A stretch of 64,000 nucleotides of DNA from Fulverythrobacter ferritrahens (lineage in GTDB: Bacteria; Pseudomonadota; Alphaproteobacteria; Sphingomonadales; Sphingomonadaceae). Numbering within the stretch: position 1 is the first letter of the stretch; each line of letters begins with the position of its first letter. Of this stretch, positions 54,001-62,396 are shown in pieces. The stretch covers positions 310,001 through 374,000 of the forward strand of contig NZ_JACDXU010000003.1 of assembly GCF_020539485.1 (NCBI RefSeq), given 5' to 3'. Position numbers and translations under genes: made by a program. The notes beneath the pieces are model-generated. The model did not search any database, was not told where the DNA came from, and saw only the letters and a program-made list of their open reading frames with translations.

Positions 54001-54439
54001 GATGCACTTCCTGCGCGAAACGCTGCGTGGGGAGGGGATCCTGTCGAGTGAGGAATTGCTTGCGGTGCCCGATGGCCGCAGAGCGAAAGTGGCGGGGGTA
54101 GTGCTGGTGCGCCAGCGGCCCGGCAAGGGAAATGCCATTTTCGCCACGCTGGAAGATGAGACCGGGGTCGTGAACATCCTGCTATGGGCGCGGATGTTCG
54201 AACGCTATCGCCGCCTGCTCATGGCCTCGCGCCTGATGGAGGTGCATGGCCAGGTGCAGAAGAGCGAGGAAGGCGTTCTTCACTTGATGGCCGATCGCAT
54301 CGTGGATCGCACCGAATTGCTCAATCGCCTTGGGGAACAGGATACTGCCTCAGCGGGCATTCCGTCTCCCTCGGAGCAGTCTCAAGCGCGCCACCCGCGC
54401 AATGTGAGGATCATCCCCAAATCCCGCGATTTTCATTGA
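51083..54439 (+). CDS. dnaE2: Error-prone DNA polymerase III alpha DnaE2
   Basis: 1118 residues, shorter than replicative DnaE1. The PHP domain opens at AELIAATNYSFLRGASHP. The polymerase core has GRGSAANSAVCYFLGIT and the catalytic acids in EPPDIDVDFEHERR, and finger regions such as FQVESRAQINMLPRL follow. An OB-fold closes the protein (AGVVLVRQRPGKGNAIFATLEDETG). It carries out damage-induced mutagenic synthesis with ImuA/ImuB. Last gene of the SOS-controlled cassette. Confidence 0.97.
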   Translation: MNAQPEPPFAELIAATNYSFLRGASHPADMVTKAIALGHKGIGIADRNTVAGVVRAYAALRDFRAELGPEALAAFDFRLVVGARLVFTDDTPDIVAYPMNRAGWGRLTRLLTLGNRRAGKGDCTLYFADLIEHADHLLLIAIADETHELLLRRLAARTPLWIAVTMARQGDDQRRLARLQGLSARTGIPLLATCDVLYATPEQRPLHDVITCIREGVTLAQAGTRLLANAERHLKSPAEMARLFKGAPQAVAASAEILSRIGFTLDELRYEYPHEPVPKGWKPMPWLKHITMQAAEKKYPEGIPRKIRNTLRTEFRLIRKRRYAYYFLTVYELVKFARSLDPPILCQGRGSAANSAVCYFLGITSVDPGKFNLLFSRFVSAERNEPPDIDVDFEHERREEVIQHIYEHYGRSRAGIAATVIHYRPKSAVREVGKVLGLSEDITARLTSTVWGSYAGSMEAQRIANAGFDPNAPELARLHWIVEQLLNAPRHLSQHVGGFVLTQGRLDELVPIHNAAMEDRTFIEWDKDDIDTLGLMKVDVLALGMLSCIRKAFKMMREHGLGDLTLATVPQEEEPVYDMLCKGDSIGVFQVESRAQINMLPRLKPRKFYDLAVQVAIVRPGPIEGDMVHPYLKRRSNKEAVEFPSPAPPHDPNELHDVLGDTFGVPLFQEQAMKLAITAAGFTPDEANQLRRAMATFRNVGTIDNFEPKMIGGMVARGYQRDFAQRCYNQIRGFGSYGFPESHAISFALLVYVSAWLKCRHPAVFAAALLNSQPMGFYAPAQIVRDAREHGVDVRAVDLNHSEWNNSLETGATDGAVHERWDWDVAASRLDKGHALRLGFRQIDGFREDWGDAIVAERRANGPFASIEELARRVRVSQGEEGDKGAGERHSRLPARALRLLADADACRSIGLERRPAAWEVRRMPGGGELPLFAAARARELAPEPDSSLSAMPLSEEVAADYQTTRLSLKQHPMHFLRETLRGEGILSSEELLAVPDGRRAKVAGVVLVRQRPGKGNAIFATLEDETGVVNILLWARMFERYRRLLMASRLMEVHGQVQKSEEGVLHLMADRIVDRTELLNRLGEQDTASAGIPSPSEQSQARHPRNVRIIPKSRDFH

Positions 54440-54594
54440 GATTTTCAGCGGAGGGGTGAGCGTTGCTTCGCCTTCAATCGGATCCCGTCACGGGCGTTAA
54501 CTTTTTCCAGCGCCATCTGTGCCGATTTGGAACGGTGTTTAATCGATCACATAAAACGCGGCATATCGCGATATGGGCCAGATCCCCCTTTGAA

Positions 54595-55686
54595 ATGTTT
54601 CGAGAATCCCCCGTGACAAACAAGTCCAGACTGACCCTCGCCGTTGCCTTGGCGACATGTGCCATCGCAGTTCCCGCCTTCGCGTCCACGCCTACCGGCA
54701 CGGATATTCTGCGGGAATGGAACCTTGTGGTGCTGGGCGATCTCGTTTCCTCCTCGGAAGTCGAGGGGCGGACTTTCGTGGGCGGGGATCTGTCGGGCAA
54801 TTCCTCGAACTACAATATTTCGACCATTCCCCCTTCGTCCAACGGCACGCCGGGGCTGACGGTTGTCGGCGATGTGAACGGCGGCACGAAGAACCTCAAC
54901 AACGGATCGGGCGCGATTGTCGGCGGTAACGTCAATAGCGGCTTCAACCTGAACGGCGCGACCCAGACCGTTCAGGTGGGCGGCACGATCAGCAATACGA
55001 ACGTCAACCAGAATACGGTGACTTCGGGGCTCTCCTCCTCCGATCCGGCGTTTGCGCAGGGGCTGCAGCAGGACAAGAGCCTGATCACCACCAGCATGAA
55101 CAACCTGTCCTATGATCTGAGCACGCTTTCCAAGAACAGCGATTTCTCGATCCAGGGAAACAAGGGCGTCTTCACTGCCCAGCCTGACGCCAATGGTGTT
55201 GCAGTGTTCAACATTTCGGCTGCGGATCTGGATGCGATCGGGGAAATCCAGTTCAATCTCAACGGGGCCGATACGGCGATCGTGAATGTCTCTGGCACCA
55301 GCATCACGCTGAATGACAATTTCCTGGGTGGCACCAGCAATCTGGGCGAAAGCGTGATCTGGAACTTCCCGGATGCCGAGAAGCTGACACTGACCACGGC
55401 CTTCGGCGGGTCGGTGCTTGCCCCCAAGGCCGACGCGCATACCTATAATTACATTCAGGGATCGGCGGTTTTCGGCAACCTCGTCCAGGATGGCGAGATG
55501 CATGTCGGGACGTATAATGGCGGCTATCATTATGAACCGCCTTCATCCAGCACCTCGGGTGGTTCCTCTTCGGGTGGATCTTCCTCGGGTGGAACGGCTG
55601 TGCCGGAACCGGGCATGGTCGGCCTGTTCGGAGCAGGGCTGGCTGCGCTGTTTTTCTGGCGCCGCCGCCGCTTGAAGGCAGGCTGA
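54595..55686 (+). CDS. PEP-CTERM protein with choice-of-anchor-A domain
   Basis: 363 residues from ATG 54595; GTG 54613 is an alternative. A signal peptide is followed by a choice-of-anchor-A domain (LREWNLVVLGDLVSSSEVEGRTFVGGDL), a repetitive beta-rich fold with Asn/Gly/Ser-rich strands. Near the end is a Ser/Gly linker, then VPEPG, a hydrophobic helix and RRRR, the PEP-CTERM sorting signal. The protein should be cut and attached by an exosortase, and is probably exposed at the surface or in matrix. No exosortase gene is in the window. Confidence 0.88.
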   Translation: MFRESPVTNKSRLTLAVALATCAIAVPAFASTPTGTDILREWNLVVLGDLVSSSEVEGRTFVGGDLSGNSSNYNISTIPPSSNGTPGLTVVGDVNGGTKNLNNGSGAIVGGNVNSGFNLNGATQTVQVGGTISNTNVNQNTVTSGLSSSDPAFAQGLQQDKSLITTSMNNLSYDLSTLSKNSDFSIQGNKGVFTAQPDANGVAVFNISAADLDAIGEIQFNLNGADTAIVNVSGTSITLNDNFLGGTSNLGESVIWNFPDAEKLTLTTAFGGSVLAPKADAHTYNYIQGSAVFGNLVQDGEMHVGTYNGGYHYEPPSSSTSGGSSSGGSSSGGTAVPEPGMVGLFGAGLAALFFWRRRRLKAG

Positions 55687-56147
55687 GTTCCCTACTCGCT
55701 GATCGGCTGGCGATGCCCGGAACGGGCCCGGGCGCCGCCACCGATGCCTTCTGCATGACCCCATGTGCTTAGCTGCAGTGGGAACGGATCGGCAGTGGGT
55801 GGGGGAATGTTCAAGAGAGAGGCGGGGCCATCTAACCAGTTGTGGGGACAGGAAACGGCCCCACCTCTTCTCGAAGACTGTAGGTACCAGGAGATGGTAC
55901 GCTACTTATATAGCAATCCCCGTGCCAGTTTCTGACAATCCCTAATCTGGGCCATTTATAATGGTTTCCAACTGGATAACCGAACAAGGGTTGTAAGGTA
56001 GGCCGACACATTTCGCCAGGCTGGCCTGAAAGGACGTCGAAATCTTGACGCCTTATTCAATCGCAGTTTGATTGCGCGCAATGTCGTGCCGTGAAAATCA
56101 ACGCAGAACCCGCCTATAACAAGGCCCGGCAGAAAGGGATGAGGCAA
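55687..56147. other. 460-bp spacer with strong hairpin, between PEP-CTERM and DksA-like genes
   Basis: A GAGGCGGGGCC/GGCCCCACCTC pair near 55830-55872 could form a 10-base stem, and GTACCA/TGGTAC (55884-55900) a small hairpin with GGAGA loop. It should hold the promoter of the DksA-like gene. No credible coding frame was seen. Confidence 0.4.
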
Positions 56148-56462
56148 ATGAATGAATTTGGTGATGTGAAAGCGTTGCTTACGGCGCGTCTGGCGGAGCT
56201 GGAGCAGCGCGCTGAGGGAATCGAAGCGGATTTGCGCCATCCTCTCGAAGCGGATTCGGAGGAGCAGGCCATCGACTTGGCCGATGACGAAGCGCTGGCC
56301 GGCGTGGACGATGTCTTGCGGACTGAGATTATGGATATCCGCAATGCCTTGCGCCGGATCGACGCGGGCACCTACGGGATTTGCGCCAAATGTGGCGCCG
56401 ATATCAGCGAAATGCGCCTGAAAGCGCTGCCGACCGCAGTGCTTTGTATCAATTGTGCATGA
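56148..56462 (+). CDS. DksA/TraR-family zinc-finger protein
   Basis: 104 residues from ATG 56148, with GAGG just upstream. Helical coiled coil (about 5-70: VKALLTARLAELEQRAEGIE) followed by the four-cysteine zinc finger CAKCGADISEMRLKALPTAVLCINC. Short DksA relatives bind the RNA polymerase secondary channel or act in ribosomal stress control. Alphaproteobacteria usually have several; the specific role here is open. Confidence 0.88.
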   Translation: MNEFGDVKALLTARLAELEQRAEGIEADLRHPLEADSEEQAIDLADDEALAGVDDVLRTEIMDIRNALRRIDAGTYGICAKCGADISEMRLKALPTAVLCINCA

Positions 56463-56503
56463 GGTGAAGGAAGCCCCGGACGATTGCGGCCGGGGCCGCC
56501 GCT

Positions 56504-56833
56504 TTATTCCGCCTTGGCGACCTGTGCATCCTGCATCAACTGCTGCAATTCGCCAGCCTCGAACATTTCCATCATGATGTCGCTGCCGCCGACGAATTCG
56601 CCCTTCACATAGAGCTGGGGAATGGTCGGCCAGTCCGAGAAGCTCTTGATCCCCTGGCGGATTTCCATGTCCTGCAATACGTCCACGCTGTCATAAGCGA
56701 CGCCCAGATGGTCGAGGATAGCCACCGCGCGGCTGGAAAAACCGCATTGCGGGAAGAGCGGCGTGCCCTTCATGAACAGGACGACGTCGTTTGAATTAAC
56801 GATGTCGGAAATACGTGCGTTGGCGTCGGACAT
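56504..56833 (-). CDS. grxD: Monothiol glutaredoxin, Grx4 family
   Basis: 109 residues with the CGFS active site ([14 protein letters not shown]) and the glutathione-binding WPTIPQLYV. Grx4-type proteins bind and pass on 2Fe-2S clusters, usually as a complex with BolA. The bolA gene is directly upstream in the same direction (37 bases), consistent with this partnership. Confidence 0.95.
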   Translation of the reverse strand: MSDANARISDIVNSNDVVLFMKGTPLFPQCGFSSRAVAILDHLGVAYDSVDVLQDMEIRQGIKSFSDWPTIPQLYVKGEFVGGSDIMMEMFEAGELQQLMQDAQVAKAE

Positions 56834-56870
56834 TGGTCAAATCCCGAAAAAATTGTGTTTTGTCTGACCG

Positions 56871-57104
56871 TCAGTTGGGAACGGCAGTGGTCAGTTGCAA
56901 GGCGTGGAGCGCGCCGCCCATGCGGCCACCCAAGGCCTCGTATACCAGCTTGTGCTGCTGGACGCGGCTCTTGCCCGCGAAGGTGGCCGAAACGACACGG
57001 GCGGAATAATGATCGCCATCCCCCGCCAGATCGGTGATCTCCACCGTCGCGTCGGGCAGGGCCGCCTTGATCAGCGCCGCAATATCGTCAGCCGCCATCG
57101 CCAT
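56871..57104 (-). CDS. bolA: BolA family protein
   Basis: 77 residues with the BolA core: helix AALIKAALPDA, the central strand region VEITDLAGDGDHYSARVVSATFAGKSRVQQHKLVYEAL and its conserved His. BolA proteins partner monothiol glutaredoxins in Fe-S handling. It starts 4 bases after the DUF1476 gene stop, so DUF1476-bolA-grxD probably form an operon. Confidence 0.93.
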   Translation of the reverse strand: MAMAADDIAALIKAALPDATVEITDLAGDGDHYSARVVSATFAGKSRVQQHKLVYEALGGRMGGALHALQLTTAVPN

Positions 57105-57108
57105 CGGA

Positions 57109-57432
57109 TCAGACTTCGCCCATCAACTGGCGGCGGGCCTCGACCGTCTTTTCCTCAAGCGCGGTGCGCACGGCGGCTTCGTCAATGTCGATCCCCGCGC
57201 CGACCAGATCGCCCAGCACCTTGCGGATCACGTCTTCATTGCCGGCTTCCTCGAAATCGGCCTGGATCACGGACTTGGCGTAGGCTTCGGTCTCTTCCGG
57301 GGTCAGCCCCATCTTGCTGGCTGCCCACAGGCCGAGCAGCTTGTTGCTGCGCGCGGCAATGCGGAAGGTGGTTTCTTCGTCCATGGCATATTTGCGCTCT
57401 TCAGCGCGCTCACGGTCCTGAAAGTCGGTCAT
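57109..57432 (-). CDS. DUF1476 protein, ATP synthase inhibitor zeta subunit
   Basis: 107 residues, entirely helical. MTDFQDRERAEERKYAMDEET is the inhibitory N-terminus of the alphaproteobacterial F1 zeta subunit, followed by the conserved NKLLGLWAASKMGLTPEETEAYAKSVI. In Paracoccus it blocks ATP hydrolysis by F1. No F-ATPase genes are near, which is usual for the family. Transcribed with bolA and grxD. Confidence 0.92.
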   Translation of the reverse strand: MTDFQDRERAEERKYAMDEETTFRIAARSNKLLGLWAASKMGLTPEETEAYAKSVIQADFEEAGNEDVIRKVLGDLVGAGIDIDEAAVRTALEEKTVEARRQLMGEV

Positions 57433-57481
57433 CTAGACAATCCCTCGAAAGAAAGCTGAAATCAGATAAATCGGCGCGCGT

Positions 57482-58087
57482 TCACGCCGCAAGGGCTGTG
57501 CCCTTTGCGAACCAGGGCATGTCCTTTGCCTGGCGCGCTTCATAGGCGGAAATCGCATCGCCCCGAGCGAGCGTGAGACCCACTTCGTCGAGCCCTTCCA
57601 GCAGGCAGTGCTTGCGGAAGGAATCGATCTCGAAGGTGAAACGATCCTGAAAAGGCGTAGTTACGGTCTGGCTTTCGAGATCGATCGTGATGGGATCGGT
57701 CTCCGCCACTTCCATCAGCCGGTCGATCGCTTCCTGGGGAAGCACGACGGTGAGGATGCCGTTCTTGAAGGCATTGCCGGAAAAGATATCCGAAAAGCTC
57801 GGCGCGATTACAGCCTTCACGCCCATGTCGAGCAGGGCCCAGGCGGCATGTTCGCGGCTCGAACCGCAACCGAAATTATCGCCCGCCACGATGATCGGGG
57901 CACCCTTCACATCGTCACGGTCGAAGACATTGGCGGGATCCTTGCGCAGCGCTTCGAAGGCGCCGCGACCAAGGCCGTCGCGGCTGATCGTCTTGAGCCA
58001 GTGGGCGGGAATGATGATGTCCGTATCGACATTCTTCATCCCGAAAGGATAGGCGCGGCCTTCAACCTGGCGCACGGGTTCCATCAA
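57482..58087 (-). CDS. leuD: 3-isopropylmalate dehydratase small subunit
   Basis: 201 residues, the swivel domain subunit of isopropylmalate isomerase in leucine synthesis. ATG 58087 or 58084 are possible. Family segments [31 protein letters not shown] and [18 protein letters not shown] are clear. Its start overlaps the small upstream gene by 4 bases, and it works with leuC two genes upstream. Confidence 0.96.
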   Translation of the reverse strand: MMEPVRQVEGRAYPFGMKNVDTDIIIPAHWLKTISRDGLGRGAFEALRKDPANVFDRDDVKGAPIIVAGDNFGCGSSREHAAWALLDMGVKAVIAPSFSDIFSGNAFKNGILTVVLPQEAIDRLMEVAETDPITIDLESQTVTTPFQDRFTFEIDSFRKHCLLEGLDEVGLTLARGDAISAYEARQAKDMPWFAKGTALAA

Positions 58088-58305
58088 TCGGTCTCCGGAG
58101 GTTCGCCCGAGGGAATGGGCGGCAATTGTTCAGGTTCGTTCTTCTGCTTGCGGCGGTTGGCGAACAGCAGGGCGGCCGCCACGGCGGCAGAGCCTATGCC
58201 GATTGCCGCGCCGGCGATGGCAGCCTTAGTGCCCATGCCCATATTCGCGCCCGACTTGCCGGACTTCGCCTTGGGCGTTTCGCTTTTCGGTGTCTTTTCG
58301 CTCAT
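58084..58305 (-). CDS. Small single-pass membrane protein between leuC and leuD
   Basis: 73 residues: a Lys/Ser/Thr-rich N-terminus (about 25 residues), a Gly/Ala-rich transmembrane helix ([21 protein letters not shown]) and a proline-rich tail. It overlaps leuD by 4 bases and follows leuC by 31. Intercalated membrane genes are unusual in leuCD operons. Function unknown. Confidence 0.7.
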   Translation of the reverse strand: MSEKTPKSETPKAKSGKSGANMGMGTKAAIAGAAIGIGSAAVAAALLFANRRKQKNEPEQLPPIPSGEPPETD

Positions 58306-58336
58306 GGCACGAAGATGGGGTAGGCCGCGGCAGCGG

Positions 58337-59770
58337 TCAATCCACCAGCTCTCTTACGTCGGTAAGGCGGCCGGTGACAGCGGCAGCGGCGGCCATGGCC
58401 GGGCTGACGAGATGCGTACGCGCACCCGGGCCCTGCCGGCCGACGAAATTGCGGTTGCTGGTGCTGGCGCACCGCTCCCCCGCAGGCACCTTGTCGGGAT
58501 TCATGCCCAGACAGGCCGAACAGCCGGGTTCGCGCCATTCCAGGCCGGCCTCGATGAAAATCTTGTCCAGACCTTCTTCCTCGGCCTGATGCTTCACCAG
58601 GCCCGAGCCGGGCACGACGATCGCCCATTTGACGTTGTCGGCCTTCTTGCGGCCCTTCAGCACCTTGGCGGCGGCGCGCAGGTCCTCGATCCGGCTGTTG
58701 GTGCACGAACCGATGAAGATGTTCTGGACTTCGATGTCCGTCATCTTCTGGCCGGGCGTGAGGCCCATATAGTCCAGGCTGGCCTGCGCGGCCTTCTGCT
58801 TGGAAGGATCGGCGAAGCTTTCCGGCGCCGGAACCACCCCGCCAATGGCGACGGTGTCTTCCGGGCTGGTGCCCCAGGTGACCGTAGGCTGCACATCGGC
58901 TGCGTTGATCACCACGCTCTTGTCGAAAGTGGCCCCTTCATCGGTGCGCAGGCTGGACCACCACGCAACGGCCCGCTCCCAATCTTCGCCCCTGGGAGCG
59001 TATTCACGGCCCTTCAGATAGGCGAAGGTCTTTTCGTCCGGAGCGACGAGGCCGGCGCGCGCGCCGCCTTCGATCGACATGTTGCACACCGTCAGGCGGC
59101 TTTCGATCGACATGTCCTCGAACACCTTGCCGCGATATTCGATCACGTGGCCGGTGCCGCCGGCCGTGCCGATCACGCCGATGATGTGCAGGATCAGATC
59201 CTTGGCGGTGACGCCGGGCAGCAATTCGCCCTCGACGCGGATTTCCATCGTCTTGGATTGCTTGAGCAGCAACGTCTGCGTGGCGAGAACGTGCTCAACC
59301 TCGCTGGTGCCGATGCCGAAGGCCAGCGCACCCACACCGCCATGGCAGGACGTGTGGCTATCGCCGCAGACGATAGTGGCGCCGGGCAGGGAAAAGCCGG
59401 TTTCCGGCCCCACCACATGCACGATGCCCTGATTGATGTCGGTCGGCCCGATATAGCGCACGCCGAATTCGGGTGCGTTCCTCTCCAGCGCGGCGAGCTG
59501 CTGCGCGCTTTCCACATCGGCGATGGGAATGCGCTTGCCGGCAGCGTCGATACGCGCGGTGGTGGGCAGATTGTGGTCGGGAACCGCCAGCGTCAGTTCA
59601 GGACGGCGGACCTTGCGGCCGCTGAGGCGAAGCGCCTCGAATGCCTGCGGGCTGGTCACCTCGTGAACGAGGTGGCGGTCAATGAACAGGATGCTGGTGC
59701 CGTCTTCACGGCGCTCCACTTCGTGAGCGTCCCAGATCTTTTCGTAAAGGGTGCGGGGTCGGCTAGCCAT
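58337..59770 (-). CDS. leuC: 3-isopropylmalate dehydratase large subunit
   Basis: 477 residues from ATG 59770 ([18 protein letters not shown]), the aconitase-like catalytic subunit. The 4Fe-4S ligands are in [12 protein letters not shown] and GCSACLGMN, and the active-site motif [23 protein letters not shown] is intact. Leads leuC-small membrane protein-leuD. A terminator from the upstream gene precedes it, so the promoter lies at 59771-59810. Confidence 0.97.
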   Translation of the reverse strand: MASRPRTLYEKIWDAHEVERREDGTSILFIDRHLVHEVTSPQAFEALRLSGRKVRRPELTLAVPDHNLPTTARIDAAGKRIPIADVESAQQLAALERNAPEFGVRYIGPTDINQGIVHVVGPETGFSLPGATIVCGDSHTSCHGGVGALAFGIGTSEVEHVLATQTLLLKQSKTMEIRVEGELLPGVTAKDLILHIIGVIGTAGGTGHVIEYRGKVFEDMSIESRLTVCNMSIEGGARAGLVAPDEKTFAYLKGREYAPRGEDWERAVAWWSSLRTDEGATFDKSVVINAADVQPTVTWGTSPEDTVAIGGVVPAPESFADPSKQKAAQASLDYMGLTPGQKMTDIEVQNIFIGSCTNSRIEDLRAAAKVLKGRKKADNVKWAIVVPGSGLVKHQAEEEGLDKIFIEAGLEWREPGCSACLGMNPDKVPAGERCASTSNRNFVGRQGPGARTHLVSPAMAAAAAVTGRLTDVRELVD

Positions 59771-59810
59771 GGGGCGCGACGTAAGCCCGCCAGCCCCGCA
59801 AGACAAGGGA

Positions 59811-59840
59811 GGAAAAATTGGCCGGGCTCAAGCCCGGCCT
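59811..59840 (-). terminator. Terminator of the secreted helical protein gene
   Basis: Read on the minus strand, GGCCGGGCT/AGCCCGGCC with a 2-base loop is followed by AATTTTTCC. It lies 29 bases past the stop of the 59869 gene and upstream of leuC. Confidence 0.8.
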
Positions 59841-59868
59841 TGATAGGTGTGGGTGGTTGCCGGCGCCG

Positions 59869-60243
59869 TTACCGGCGATGGTCACCCGGGCGGCCGTGGG
59901 GCGCGCGGTCCCGATCTGCGATCTCCGCCGCGATCTGGCGCTTCACACTGTCGATCCGCTGATCGAGGATGCGCAGTTCGGACTTGGTGAAGCCGTTGCG
60001 GGCATAGGCCGCGTGGAGCTTCTGCACCTGGTCGACCTTGCGCTCCAGACGCTCGGCCTCGCGGTGCGAGATCAGGCGACGTTCCTGTGCGCGGTCGATC
60101 TGGCGATCGAGCTGGGCAATTTCCTGACGGTAGTTGTCGCGGCCATGCCACGGCGCGGCAGAGGCGGGAACAGCCGCGCCCAGCACCAGCGAAGCTGCGA
60201 TTGCAGGGGCGATCAGCTTGGTGAAACGGTTCATGGCATTCAT
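59869..60243 (-). CDS. Secreted helical protein of unknown function
   Basis: 124 residues with a signal peptide ending AVPASAAP. The mature part is a charged helical repeat: IAQLDRQIDRAQERR, EAERLERKVDQVQKL, ELRILDQRIDSVKRQIAAEI. This suggests a periplasmic coiled coil. No family recognised. The start may be at either ATG of MNAMNRF. Confidence 0.7.
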   Translation of the reverse strand: MNAMNRFTKLIAPAIAASLVLGAAVPASAAPWHGRDNYRQEIAQLDRQIDRAQERRLISHREAERLERKVDQVQKLHAAYARNGFTKSELRILDQRIDSVKRQIAAEIADRDRAPHGRPGDHRR

Positions 60244-60420
60244 CCTTCGCTACTTCAAAACCTGACGGGTCATTCCGTGCGTTCAGAAATAGGGCTGATT
60301 AGATGAACGGTGGAGATACGGACGGTCGCAGCATTGCGGCGAATTGTAACAAAGTGTCTTTCTTCGCGCTGAAGGCCGAGAGTCATTGAAACGCCGCAAA
60401 TGGCTGCGTAACTTACAGCT

Positions 60421-60822
60421 ATGTCAGCAGCTCCCTACAAGTTTCCGATCACGATCCTGCCCAGCGATATCGATTTCATGGGGCATGTGAACAATGCCCG
60501 CTATCTCAGCTGGGTGCAGGATGCCGTGCTCTCTCACTGGAAGAAGCTTGCCCCGGCTGAAACCGCTGCCTCGCGCCTGTGGGTCGCGCTGAAGCACGAG
60601 ATTACCTATCGCAAACCTGCCTTCCTCGAAGACGAAGTAATTGCCCGGACCGTGCTGGAACAGGTTCACGGCGCGCGCGCCTTTTACCGCACAGTGATCG
60701 AGCGCGGGGAGGAAGTGCTGGCAGAAGTGCAATCCTGCTGGTGCTGCGTCGATGCGGAAACGCTGCGTCCGGCCCGGATCGGGGAAGAGATCCGTCGGTT
60801 CTTTTTCCCGCCGAGGGATTGA
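60421..60822 (+). CDS. Acyl-CoA thioesterase, 4HBT/YbgC-like
   Basis: 133 residues of a single hotdog fold. FPITILPSDIDFMGHVNNARYLSWVQDAV has the YbgC-type Asp and the conserved His-Val-Asn-Asn. A typical GARAFYRTVI strand follows. Hydrolyses acyl-CoA or similar thioesters; the acyl chain is not predictable. It lies 16 bases before crtZ and may be cotranscribed with it. Confidence 0.85.
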   Translation: MSAAPYKFPITILPSDIDFMGHVNNARYLSWVQDAVLSHWKKLAPAETAASRLWVALKHEITYRKPAFLEDEVIARTVLEQVHGARAFYRTVIERGEEVLAEVQSCWCCVDAETLRPARIGEEIRRFFFPPRD

Positions 60823-60838
60823 ACTATAAGCTGGCGCG

Positions 60839-61357
60839 ATGAACGCGCTTTTCCCATTTCTGATCGTGATCGCCACTGCCGCCGCCATGGAAGGCGTCGC
60901 ATGGGGCAGCCATAAATATATCATGCATGGCTGGGGCTGGGGCTGGCACCGGGACCATCACGAACCGCATGACAATCTGCTGGAGAAGAACGATCTCTAT
61001 GCCATTGTCGGCGCGGCGCTGAGCATTTCCATGTTCGCCGTAGGCAGCCCCTGGGTGATGGGCGCGAATGCCTGGTGGCCCGGCACCTGGATCGGGCTGG
61101 GTATTCTGGTTTACGGCATCATCTATACGCTGGTGCATGATGGCCTCGTCCACCAGCGCTATTTCCGCTACGTACCACGCAGCGGTTATCTCAAGCGGCT
61201 GGTGCAGGCGCATAATCTGCACCATGCGACCATCGGCAAGGAAGGCGGGGTCAGTTTCGGCTTTGTGATCGCCCGCGACCCGGCGGCACTCAAGGCAGAG
61301 CTGAAGCGCCAGCGGGAAGCGGGGATTGCCGTGGTCCGCGAGGCGGAAGGCGCCTGA
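60839..61357 (+). CDS. crtZ: Beta-carotene hydroxylase
   Basis: 172 residues, a non-haem di-iron membrane hydroxylase that adds 3-OH groups to beta-ionone rings, giving zeaxanthin-type carotenoids. The His clusters are clear: HKYIMH, HRDHHEPH, HDGLVHQR and HNLHHA, with three to four membrane helices. CrtZ is characteristic of Erythrobacter/Sphingomonas carotenoid synthesis. Other crt genes are outside the window. It ends one base before the convergent DUF6481 gene. Confidence 0.95.
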   Translation: MNALFPFLIVIATAAAMEGVAWGSHKYIMHGWGWGWHRDHHEPHDNLLEKNDLYAIVGAALSISMFAVGSPWVMGANAWWPGTWIGLGILVYGIIYTLVHDGLVHQRYFRYVPRSGYLKRLVQAHNLHHATIGKEGGVSFGFVIARDPAALKAELKRQREAGIAVVREAEGA

Positions 61358-61669
61358 TCAGGATTTGCGTTTCTTGCGGGCCGCGTAACGCGCATCGCGT
61401 GCAGCCTTGCGTTCCGCTTCAGTCGGAATGGCGGCCAGTTTGGCAAGCCGTTCCGCTTCTTCCTTCTGCGCCTGTTCTTCCTTTGCGGCCCGAGCAGCAG
61501 CGCGCTTGGCTTCCTGCCGGGCTTCCTGTTCCAGCCTGCGGGCGTTGAGTTCTGCGATTTCTTCCGCAGTAGGCTTCGGGGCGGCCTTCATCTTTTCGAG
61601 GGCGCGGGCTTTTGCGAGGGCCGAGGCAGATGCACGGTCCTGAAAACTGGGGTTCTTGAAACCCTTCAT
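61358..61669 (-). CDS. DUF6481-like small basic helical protein
   Basis: 103 residues from ATG 61669 (MKGFKNPSFQDRAS). Nearly all helix, very Ala/Lys/Glu/Arg-rich (EARQEAKRAAARAAKEEQAQKEE), ending basic RKKRKS. It resembles the small alphaproteobacterial proteins grouped as DUF6481; role unknown, nucleic-acid binding is possible. Stop codons of crtZ and this gene abut. Confidence 0.7.
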   Translation of the reverse strand: MKGFKNPSFQDRASASALAKARALEKMKAAPKPTAEEIAELNARRLEQEARQEAKRAAARAAKEEQAQKEEAERLAKLAAIPTEAERKAARDARYAARKKRKS

Positions 61670-61712
61670 TGAAATATTCCTATGTGGGATCGGGTATATG
61701 GACCGAGCTGTA

Positions 61713-62120
61713 TCACAGATCGGCAAGTCTTGCTGCGTGCTCTTTCACCAGCGCGATCATGTTGGGTACGCCCTGAGTGCGGTTGGAACTGAGCTGCTTC
61801 CTGAGGTCGAACGGTTCCAGTGCGGCGGTGATGTCCATCGTGGCGATTTCCGCTGCGGGCTTGTCCTGCACCGCGCTCAATACCAGGGCAACGATGCCCT
61901 TGGTGATGGCCGCGTTGCTGTCCGCCAGAAAGTGCAACCTGTCGCTTGCCTGCGTGGGATAGACCCAAACCTTGGCCGAGCAGCCGCGTACCAGCGTGGC
62001 ATCGGTCTTGAGGGCATCGGGCATATCCTCAAGCTCGCGACCGAGTTCGATCAGCAGGCGATAGCGTTCGTCCCCTTCAAGGAACTCGTATTCTTCGCGG
62101 ATGTCGTCGAGGCTGCGCAT
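61713..62120 (-). CDS. sufE: SufE-family sulfur acceptor protein
   Basis: 135 residues with the fold and active-site Cys of SufE (TLVRGCSAKVWVYP, about residue 47). SufE takes the persulfide from cysteine desulfurase SufS for Fe-S assembly. suf genes are not seen around it; its neighbours are a membrane-stress operon and a small helical protein. Confidence 0.94.
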   Translation of the reverse strand: MRSLDDIREEYEFLEGDERYRLLIELGRELEDMPDALKTDATLVRGCSAKVWVYPTQASDRLHFLADSNAAITKGIVALVLSAVQDKPAAEIATMDITAALEPFDLRKQLSSNRTQGVPNMIALVKEHAARLADL

Positions 62121-62144
62121 AGCCGCGCCTCTAGCAATACTGGC

Positions 62145-62396
62145 CTACAGGTCCACCCCTGAAGCGATGGCTTCCAGCTTGCGGATGCGTTCCTTGAGAT
62201 CCGCCAGTTCGATCCGGGCCGCCCCTTCGCTGGCCCGGCCCTCGATTTCGGGACGGGGGCGGTGGGCTTCCAGTTCCTTGCCTTTCAGCGCCAGCCAGCT
62301 CTGCCAGCCGCGCAAGGCTGCGCTCGACAGGATCAGGAGGCCAAGCAAAGCGATGCAGGCGATCAGCAAATCGTCACTCAGGATCTGGCTCATCAT
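62145..62396 (-). CDS. Small membrane-anchored coiled-coil protein, end of the psp operon
   Basis: 83 residues: N-terminal membrane helix (LLIACIALLGLLILSSAAL) and charged helix ending RIRKLEAIASGVDL. The architecture, anchor plus cytoplasmic coil, is like PspB, but the ERIVTD motif of its neighbours is missing or much diverged. Overlaps the previous gene by 4 bases. Confidence 0.65.
   Translation of the reverse strand: MMSQILSDDLLIACIALLGLLILSSAALRGWQSWLALKGKELEAHRPRPEIEGRASEGAARIELADLKERIRKLEAIASGVDL

Noticed and set aside
55884-55900. CsrA/RsmA-type hairpin with GGAGA loop
   Set aside because: A single short stem far from any start codon; no second site and no csrA gene in view.
57608-59962. 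A 784-codon plus-strand frame across leuD-leuC
   Set aside because: Antisense shadow of two clear minus-strand enzymes; no family features of its own.
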